Part shown: piece by piece, positions 1 through 9,500 of the stretch | How the letters are laid out: every line of letters starts with the position of its first letter | Position numbering within the stretch: the first letter of the stretch is position 1 | Assembly: GCA_028565635.1 (NCBI GenBank) | Contig: JAOXYB010055835.1 | Location: forward strand, 1-11,155 | Source: Phoronis ovalis | Lineage: Eukaryota > Phoronida > Phoronidae | Length of the DNA: 11,155 nucleotides | Reading direction: 5' to 3' | The notes under the pieces: generated by a model | Told to the model about the DNA's origin: nothing | What the model saw: only the letters and a program-made list of their open reading frames with translations | Database searches by the model: none | Position numbers and translations under genes: made by a program

Positions 1-78
1 AAATTCAAGACCTTTTCAAGGCTGAACCAAATTTAAGACTTTTTCAAGAAACCCCTTAAAATTCAAGACCTTTTCAAA
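1..78. repeat. Tandem repeat of about 29 bp, three units, cut by window edge
   Basis: Units begin near 1, 29 and 58, each close to AAATTCAAGACCTTTTCAA with a few changes. The array may continue left of the window. Similar TTCAAG/CCTTTTC repeats are dispersed in several animal genomes, from general memory. Confidence 0.7.
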
Positions 79-458
79 ACTGTACGAACCCTGCAAAAGA
101 TACAAATTTTCAAAATTTATGCATTAGATAAAAATCAACAAAATTGAGGTCAGTGATGAAACCAAGTGAAATTTCAAAAATCTGAGAGGTAGTTTTGTAG
201 CTATATATGTAAGAATTACTTGTGCAAAGTTTCAACTATGTAGTATGAGGGGGGTTTGAGCTACATTCTTTTGAATTTTATATTTCAAAGATTTAACCAT
301 ACAGAGGAATACAAGTTACAGATTTCGAAAGCTAGAGTTACATAATTTCAAAATAGTAATATATATATACTAGTGTTTGTCTATATTTCATTTAAATAGC
401 TAAAACTTAAATTAAAGTATAAAGTGCGAATAAATTGTGCTGAACAATATTCACTACC
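79..458. other. Downstream flank of RNF207, nothing recognised
   Basis: This is AT-rich sequence after the proposed stop codon on the minus strand, expected to hold the 3' UTR. I found no minus-strand AATAAA here. A TATAAA-type variant near 280 is too weak to call. A G6 run lies at about 249-254. Confidence 0.4.
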
Positions 459-579
459 TTAACCAGTATGTTGTAAATTATCAAACTTTGAATGCTGAGA
501 TTTTCTTGCGGAGATTTTCTCATTCACGTGAGATGCCAAAACAAGGTCCAATGCTTCGCTTGGTTGTTGACTTTTTGTT
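459..579 (-). CDS. RNF207: RNF207 coding exon 13: probable terminal exon
   Basis: After acceptor AATCTACAG, the required phase gives 39 open codons ending at TAA (461-459). The peptide is polar and basic (TKSQQPSEALDLVLASHVNE, then KISARKSQHSK) and does not match anything I recognise. The human tail after the same point is also polar and poorly conserved. The call rests on phase, acceptor and openness only. An alternative last exon beyond the window is possible. Confidence 0.6.
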
Positions 580-3500
580 CTGTAGATTAAATTTGGTAAA
601 TTTAAGATTTACCAGAGCAGCATGAATATTAATGGAAATTTTAGTATCTGCCACATTCAAAGTTTTTAGTACAGTATGCATTTTTAAAATAAAGAGAAAA
701 TAAAAAGAAAATTTCATGCAGTCTGAAAAAATGTGATGATCTAACTTAAATATTACAGATAATTACCTTGGTGCCAATTTTTCTGTAACAGCTGATATTG
801 TTTTAATAAATGGTTCTAGTTGCTTAGTAATGACCTTGACATGCTCATTCTCTCGTCGCACTCTCATCGTATCACTTAGCTGGGCTGAAATCATAATGTC
901 ATTGTGAATCAATTGGTACCGACCACTTTAGCAGTCTGTGATATAGTGATAATATTTAACTAGCTAGTGAACCACAATCAGATTTTTAAAGATATCTCAT
1001 CATTTAAAAACTTTTTCTCCTTTTTTTACTACCTAAACTTACACCTTAAAACTAATAGGTAATTACAGGTAATGAAATAGTTTTAAATAAAAGTGGAAAT
1101 GTTACCTTGATAAATTTCCTGCTCATCCGCAATCATTTGGCAAGTTTCTTGCCAATGCTGAAAAGATAGAAGTTTTGTTAATACTATTGTTTTAAATTAA
1201 CATTTAAGTTTAGCACAACATTTTTGCAACAAAACATCTAGAATAATGATGATAAGAAATTACCTGTTCCAGCAGAGGACGTTTTTTCTCTAAGGTCTGC
1301 AGATGGTTGTCAAGTTCTGTACCAACGCTTTCACATTCTTCAACAATGTTAGTGACTTTAGTATCTTTAGTTAGACATCTTCGTAAAGTTAAGTCTCGCT
1401 GTAATTCTTGTACTCTTATTTTTAGTTTGTCAAACCTTTGCATGATTTCCTGAAATTATGCACGTCATTCATTAAGGCAAATGATACAAACAAGCATCAT
1501 CGCATGACCCATTTTGGAGGAGATTGGTTTTCAGAAGTTGTGTTAAAAAAACAAACGTCTAGTATTTTTTCACCTGTAAGTTTATAACTTCAAAATAATA
1601 GCTCCAATGCACTTTTCTGAATTTTGAAAAATTGATTTGTCTAAAACTTGTATCATTACATTTAGGATGTATAAGATGAACAGAAATGCGTTACTTTTTT
1701 TAATAACACCACATATCAACAACTTCTCATCAAGTCACCTTGTATTTGTTGTCTGCCTCTTTACAATGTTCAGCAAAAGCTCCCCGTGCCTCTACATACA
1801 TGACCTTGCTGCTAGTACAACGACGACCACCATTAGCGTAACCATAACCGACAGGCCCTGTCATTGGGCCAGGTACAGGTGAACTCTCCAATCTAGAAGA
1901 TAATACAGGCACTCTTGTTCATTTTCTATTCTCAGGATAATTGAGTGACCAATACTAGTAAATAATATACATGTTGAAGTCTATGCTGCTCCCTTTTCTA
2001 GTAAAGGCATATTTTTGAAGCTTCCCATAACTTCTGTTTCTTTTTCATTGTACTATATAAGTATACAATTTTCCGAGGAAAGTCTTATTGTTTGATTATG
2101 CAGTTTGACGTGTGAGAATCCATTTATTTTTAACCACTTTGATCACCTTTTCTCAATATTACAAATTTCATTTTTCTTCTTTTTTTTAAACATAATGCGA
2201 TTTAATTACATGATTTTCAAGAAAACCTATATAGCTTATAACACGTGATATGTCAGAATTACAATTTTAATCAACTTTTACTCACCTTTTCCCGCTATTA
2301 TTATTATTCTGATTATTTCCATTCAAATTTTTCCCAACATATGATGAAACAGACCTGAACGACAGCAAGCTTTCTAAACACCTACCAAACTCCATTTTGT
2401 AATCTGTATGTATGCTACTGCTGTGAAGAGGATGTATAGGGTGTGGCAGGTCAGCAATATCATGTAATCGTCTTATCAGTATCTATGAATAATGAAAATA
2501 CATACTTAAAATAATGTGTTTAAATTTAACTTGATTAGCCAAAGTGTAATTATAATAAAATAATAATATAGTTTTACACTAATTTTCTTTAAAATATAAG
2601 AAATCTATATAAATACAGAGCCATGGCATTATATAACCTAAGTTGCTTATTTATTACTACACTTTGAAAATTCTATGAAAACTTGTTTACTGTTTGCTAA
2701 GAGATCAAACAGGTTAATCATTATTACATGTCATAATGTAAATAGGTCAACAACAAGTTCAGTTGCAAAATGCTTTGCTGACCCAACACTTGTACTTTCA
2801 GTGATGCATTAAGACCTTGACCCCTTATCACATATGACAATCCTATCACGAACTTGGCACAAGGATAAAAATAAAATGTTTACATCATGTCAAAAATAAA
2901 CGCTATATATTTGATTAAAATGGCACATGTGATGACAACAATATTCCTTTTTAATATATAATTATAATCGAATGACATGGTAAACATGCAAGAATACATG
3001 AACTACAAAGGATGGTAAACTAAAAACCTTGTTTATAACATATTGTGTTTTAGAGTACATTTGGCAGGTCAGCTACAAGGTTTGCTAGCTTCTGGATACA
3101 AGATACAATTATATTCACAAGTTTCTTAAAAGCTAAAAGTTCCTCTAACTGCATATAAGGTGAAGGACACAGAAGATTATAGAAGAGTTGATGAGATACA
3201 TGTAGGGACACTAGGACAAAACAAATGGAAGCAAAACAAATTTTGTCAATTTCTTTTTTAGGATTCTTATCACTTATAAGAGTATCAGGAGGAGGTAAAA
3301 TCTTTCTCAAACCTCCAGATTTTTATAAGAACTCCGTGCTACGAAATATCGAGAATATTGCAGCAATATTAGCAGAGAATGGTCATGAAATCCATATACT
3401 TGCAAATGATGCATACAATCCGCCATCATTTCTGACAAAAGTGGGAATTAAGCTTATTACATACCCACGACCAGCCGGCGTTCCAAGACAAGACTACAGA

Positions 3501-6500
3501 GTTTCATTAATAGAAGCAACAGAGCACACAAGGGAATTAATGGTGATGTTCTCTAGCACATTAGTGAATTTCTGTGAAGGATTAGCAAGTTCAAACATTT
3601 TAAAAACATTTGAAATGGAGAAATATGATTTGATCATGTTTGATTCACTGGATCCTTGTAAGGTGGCGATAGCTGGTTATTTTGATGGCATTCCTTCTGT
3701 GGAATTTTTTACATTTGATGGAATGTCCAGATCAGAGAGACAAGAATTTCCTATGCCACTTTCATATTAGCCAGTGCCCTTTTTAGAAGCTGGTGCTAAC
3801 ATGACATTTCTACAACGAACTGAAAATGTTTTGAGTTACATAGGTTTCAAAGTATTTCTAGCATATCTCAACTGGGATATAGCAAGAATAATAAGAAAAC
3901 ATGGCATTGAACCCAAGCAGGCAACATATTTTAGCATAACTAATGTAAATATGATATTAGTAGATCAAAAATGACATTATTTGCTTTTTAGTATCTGAAC
4001 AAAGGCTAATATATAGGAATGATGTCAGCATTGAATTTATCATTCCCACATTAGGCTATCAATGCTGACATCATCCTATATTAGCCTATAAAGTATATTA
4101 TTAATCTATTTAGCCTATGAACTTGTGGCTCGTTTTATCAAGGACTGATTCTAGATGAATGGAATTGAAGCTAATATGAATTGTGAGATGATGCTATTTT
4201 CTGCACTAGCATTCCAAGTCAATGCCATTCACCAGACAGACATTGCATATTAGTCAATCAAAGCTGATAACATGTGTGTATTAACCAATCAAAGTTAGTA
4301 ACATAAATTTTTGTGTTAATCAAGATGATAAATCTCATGGCAATTCCTGCATATATTATGCCTTTGAAAATTTATCATTATTTTTCTATCTCAATTCATA
4401 TGTTATGACAGTAGAAATGGAGGTGAATGATGCATATTATGCAAGTATAATTAAGTTTTTGTTCCAGCCCAGCAGCCTAGGGATTGTACTTGGAGGTTTT
4501 CCAGTAGAATATCCAGCCCCTACATTGCCAGATATGGTTTACTTAAATGGTATGTTGACGGTATCTCAGCCTAAGCCTATAGACACAGAGATGGAAAAAT
4601 TTATACAAAGTTCAGAAGAAAATGGTGTAATAATTGTTAGTTTAGGCTCCATGATACTGGAATATGGTGAAAAATATGATAAACTGTTTGCTGAAGCCTT
4701 GGGACAAATACCACAAAAAGTAATCTGGAAACATTACGGTCCCACTCCGAAACAGCTTGGGAACAATACAAAAGTGTTGGAATGGTTACCACAGACAAGT
4801 TTGCTTGCACATCCAAAGATAAAGGCTTTTGTTACACATGGCGGCCTCAACAGTGCCTATGAGACTATCTACTATGGTGTGCCCGTTATTGTGTTACCAG
4901 TATTAGGTGATCAGTCACACAATGCTGCAAAAATGGCAACTTTTCATGAATTGGGCATTCGACTCGACTTGAAGACAATGACTGTAGAAACATTAGTTTC
5001 AGCCCTACGTGAAGTTATTAAAAATCCCAAATACCGTAAAAATGCTAAGCGTATGTCGGCATATCTGAAAGATCAGCCAATCAGTACAAAAGAGCTGTTA
5101 CTTTATTGGGTGAATTACGTAATTCGCCACAATGGTGTTGACCACCTAAAACCTTATGGGAGACTGTTGCCTTGGTATCAATTTTATTTGTTAGATGTTA
5201 TTTTATGCATCACAATATTTGTTGTTTTAACTTTAACTGGCATTTATTATGGCTGCAAGCTAAGTTGTCATGTGCTATATACAAAATGTTGCAAGATGAG
5301 GCAGAAGTCAAAAAGTGAATAATCCTAAAACTAAGCTACAGGCGTGTTCTAGAAAAAACAATGCAATGCCTCGATTGATTTAAGAAAACTTGTTCTGCAT
5401 ACACCATTTATAACAAAAATCACAGGGATCCCAATCTACATATGTCTCAAAATCTATTTCTCATTGAATTTATATAGAGATAAATACTTACATATGCCAG
5501 ATCTAGAAACTCGTATTTGTTTGCTGAACTACTAAACGCAGTGCATGTAACCAAATTAATGTGTAATGTAGGAAGAAGTGCATTTAAGGTCGACAATTGT
5601 TCCTTGAAAACTTGCTGACTTTCCACATATTGTCTGGAAAACAAAAGAAGAATGTGAATGAATGCAAATAACATCCTTCCTTTCAGACTAACTATTTTGT
5701 TATTTGGATTTTTATGTGCCAAGGAAACGATATTTCCCAAAACCAACTACGAAGCCCCTAGTTTGTAAAGAGCAAGAGGTAACCCAATACTTGTGTTGCT
5801 TGCAAATTACAAACTATAGCACCTAGGGCTATCTTCATGCAATACATGCAAATGGTGACCTGTGGAACCCAAGATGCAAGCAGTATGGCTGACATTATTG
5901 GATGTTGTTTTGTTTACAAAAGAAATATCCAGTGTTAGACTGTTCACAACAAATGACAAGTGGCAATAAGTCCAATCTGCGGGCAGATTGCCCCGTTTTT
6001 TTTGCGTTGTTGCGCCTTGCTCTCGTTCTTGGGCTAAAGTTGGTTGTTGCCACTTGCCTTGTACGTGACAGTTAGTGTCAGCGGCACCACCTATTGAGAA
6101 TACCAAGAACTAACAAAGAAAAAGCATTTTACCATAGTATAAAAATATTTTTTTCTTTTACAAATACATAGATACTCTTTTTCCCTTTCCTCAACCTAAA
6201 ATGCTAATATCACTGAAAGTTTATATCGGGAATGAATTACTAGGTAAGAGGCGGACTTTAGTTAGTCAATAAAAATGAAAAGAAATTGAAGTTTTTATTT
6301 GAAGAGGTTGGGAAATAGGTCGGGGAACAGGTCAAGTAAAAATGGCGTCTAGTGAGCAGAAGAAAGATTCACGTGTATCTTTTTAGACTGTAATTACAAA
6401 TATTAATTGCCAAATCTTTGTCAGTATAGTATAACATTTCATATACTTTAAACAATAGTTATTTGTTTGTTTTTATCCAAGAATTTCACGTTATTTCAAG

Positions 6501-9500
6501 ATACAAAATAATTCAATGTATGTTCAATGTATCACCATCTGTTCAATGATTCATCTAGTAAGAGAATATTTGTCTTGATTTGAATCTCTGGTAAATGCCA
6601 CCCTCCCGGGATATTCATTCACTCACTCTAAAAACAACATCCATATCAACATAGGTGATCTTGTTATAATTTAGCAGAGCATTACAAAAAAAAGCCAATT
6701 CAATCCTCACACCCCTGTGGCTGTTTGAAAATTCAATTAGGAAATAAATATCTTATTAAACTTAATTCATTTGTACTATTAACCTGTCTGCCTCTTCCAA
6801 CATGACATTTTTCTTGTCGGTAATTTTTTCTTGCATGCTGATGTACAAGGAGGTGATAGCCTCTTTTTCAGTTTGGCAATTCCGCCGTACTTCATCAGAT
6901 AATGAGCGCAACAATTTTATGCCCGCTCGAACTGAGTTCTGAAGCTCTCCGATTGCCTGAAAAAAGCAACCATTAATTACATTACTACAATATAATACAA
7001 GTTACACAACAGTGCAATATCAGTTTTTTTGTGAGTGTAAACACCTTTAAAACTGTTAGCAACATGTTGTTAGATATATTTCTAAATTTAGTCACAACTT
7101 ACAAAGAACATTTTCGAAATTGCACGAAATATTTCATTCACAAAACGTGGGATTGCCACCCAGTATAAGAAAATAGTTTATTAGGCACAGTGCAATATGC
7201 AAACACTGGTTTACTAAACACCTGGATAAAGTTACGGCATATTTTGTATTTATACAAAGCTAAGTCTGTAAACTGTCCTGCTTTCACTAGATTGGGTGCA
7301 TGAACCCAATCGAACAAAAAAATCCGCATTTTGTGAACACACTGTAGTCTGAATTGTGGGTTTGATTAAGTTCATGACCACTAAACTCACCTATAGTGCA
7401 TTCTAAACTCACATATAGTGGTTTTCATACACTTGCTAACTGAGTATAATTAACAAATACTTGTACTACACTTACTTGAACAGCCTGGTCCAGTTTTTTG
7501 CATCCTTGGTTATAAGCGGTGTCTAAATCGACACACTGAGATCTCATTTCCCTGCAATAACAAAAGAATAAACAACTCCATGTTTGAATGAATGTTTAGT
7601 CCTTTTAAGGGTGTTTGACTCCAAATGTGAGTGGGTCTTTATGGATCTCATAGTTTAAATTACACATAAATGGACCCTTACTTTACTTTTTTATATTTCT
7701 TAAGAGGAACTATCAATAAATAAAAATTGCTGGATATGAATAATTACTGACACCTAGTAGGAAAGAACTTCTTCTAGTTAAACTTTGCTCGTACACAATG
7801 CGCTAAAATCAAACTCACACACTGGTATCCCTGAAGCAAATGATGCATAACATCGTTTTCTTCGGTTTACAAAACATGATGTATGGTTCAGCATGGAGAT
7901 CTAAAATATGTATTTATATTAGTTTTTACTGGCACAGGATGTAATGCATGATTTGCTTTGACTATTTTATTACATTTTTGGAACGCTGCCCTTGCAGACA
8001 TACGAATAACCTTTTAAGGTTAAAAAAGATCCTAAGTACTCTCGACATATATATTAACATTATCCAACTATCCCAGTATCCAACTTAATTTTAATTATAA
8101 ATTATTAATTATTATAAATTATTTATAAAAATACATTGTTTAGCAGTTAAATGTTATATTTTTATATACAGACAGGATGTACGACTCCTGTGTGTATTCA
8201 TATACAAAGAGTGACAAAACCATGTTAAACCAGGTAAAGAATGTCAAATATTCAAATTCTGATAAGTTTTATATGTGAATAAAGCAGGTCACATAGTGCA
8301 TTAAAGGTTATTAATAACCTCCTGGAAAGAAGGTCAATTACCTTGAATAATAAACATAAGTATAGTTAATGTTTCTGTTATGTCCAGCAAGTATTTCATT
8401 ATTCAATAATTAATGTTATTTGGAAATTTCTTTGTTTATATTTTTCCCTCACTGATTTTGTGTCCTACTCTATTTGTAACATTTGATATGCAGCATTTAT
8501 ACAAATAGTTTTCAGTACAACTTTGTTTTACCTTTGCTTTGTCCCTTATTCCCTCCCTCTGCCTTTTTCTCTCCCTCTTCCCACCTCGCTTCTAATATAA
8601 TTCCCTCTCCCTCCCTAGTAAACTCAGCCATTTTAAATCTAGCTCACAATGATCTAAAATAAATTAAAGATTTGTAAATAATAGCTTGAAGCTATACACA
8701 TAATGATATTATTCACATTTTTTTTAGTTGATATACAGAAATATTACTCACTACATTTCCTATGAATATCTTTAGTTCGTTTGCACATTTTCACAATTTC
8801 ATGTTTTCTAAACATTTTTGCTTTGTGAGTATCATCACGGCACAATTGGCACAATGGCTGATCACATGTCATGCAGAAGTACATGTCTTTGTCAGCCTAT
8901 AAAATAATGTTCAGATTACCATGATGCTTCTCAGATCACTGTTAGGGAGGGGACAAATGGACAGAAAAAAAAAATCATGTCAGCATTTCTTAACAAGAAT
9001 ATTGTTAATTTAATGTTATCATTGAGAGGAATTTCTCGATGGCGATGGATAGCTTGGATCTTGTACAATCATTTAATAGAAATAAAATCAAGTGAAAACT
9101 TTTATCATAAAGCAGAAACGGTTCCTTGTATATAGATATAGACTCTTGCAAAAGCTTCATAAGAAACACATGGGCAAGGCTTTTATTTGGTTAAACACAG
9201 TATGTGGATGACTAAGTCTCTATTTGCATGTATTTAGATACCTGATCACAGTTGGAACATTCAACCTTATCTTCACTGGATGACTCTACTAGGAATTTTA
9301 ACAATGGGTCACATGGAGGTAGTTCATCTGATACAATAGAGAGGGCGCTACAACAAGATAACAGGCTATAAATCTGCACTGGTTAACAAAACAGAGTAGT
9401 ATAAGCTATTACAACATATTTCAGTCTGTTGTGTATGCTTCATTTTTTGAGAATAAATAAAACATCTTAGATTACAACATTTTTACATATTTACAGTGAT

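Larger units (their letters stand above)
3945..4467 (+). other. Candidate phase-0 intron or insertion in the UGT gene
   Basis: Borders are AAT|GTAAAT and a pyrimidine-rich TTTTTGTTCCAG, and the phase matches (0/0). The 523 bases hold a long hairpin (4004-4086) and diverged direct repeats (4248-4273 and 4279-4304). The first codons inside it still read like UGT (VNMILVDQ), hence the doubt whether it is an old intron. Confidence 0.6.
3225..5322 (+). pseudogene. UDP-glycosyltransferase (UGT) gene nested in RNF207 intron 7, with in-frame stop
   Basis: UGTs move a sugar from a UDP-sugar to small lipophilic acceptors on the lumenal face of the ER. The parts here are a signal peptide (residues 1 to about 21), a GGGKI strand, RGH-like ENGHEIHIL, Asp140 of the His/Asp catalytic pair, and FPMPLSY followed by PVPFLEAG. 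A sugar-donor domain, one membrane helix and a basic tail follow. The start ATG (ACAAATGG) has a good Kozak context and gives the signal peptide directly. TAG at 3768-3770 interrupts the frame inside a conserved stretch, and homology resumes with the next codon. The second interruption, 3945-4467, fits a phase-0 intron. Spliced length is 524 codons including the TAG, typical of UGTs. The residue expected to be catalytic His is Val38. It could be a recent pseudogene, a null allele or a sequencing error. No AATAAA signal lies between 5323 and RNF207 exon 7. Confidence 0.85.
6957..7475. other. RNF207 intron 5
   Basis: It contains the 7137-7337 inverted-repeat element and an 18-bp direct repeat (7381-7398, 7403-7420). 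The rest shows nothing. Confidence 0.5.

Noticed and set aside
437-625. 62-codon plus-strand open frame
   Set aside because: It overlaps the proposed last RNF207 exon on the other strand and has no recognisable protein features.
1637-1882. 81-codon plus-strand open frame
   Set aside because: Antisense shadow of RNF207 exon 9.
3050-3310. 86-codon minus-strand open frame over the UGT start
   Set aside because: Shadow of the UGT leader and signal peptide region; no homology and no splice fit to RNF207.
4405-4467. ATG at 4405 as an independent start for the UGT 3' half
   Set aside because: The 21 residues before 4468 do not resemble UGT and there is no signal peptide, so a separate protein starting here is unlikely; the splice reading explains it better.
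5807-6106. 99-codon minus-strand open frame in RNF207 intron 6
   Set aside because: No recognisable domain or splice support, and it lies wholly within an intron of the same strand.
7290-7311. GATTGGGT/ACCCAATC hairpin as a CCAAT-type regulatory site
   Set aside because: A single short palindrome within a likely repeat element, with no promoter context.
7138-7329. 63-codon minus-strand open frame
   Set aside because: It coincides with the inverted-repeat element and has no homology; likely chance.
8088-8130. AT-only palindromic stretch as a possible origin or hairpin RNA
   Set aside because: Simple AT composition in an AT-rich intron explains it; pairing is not specific.
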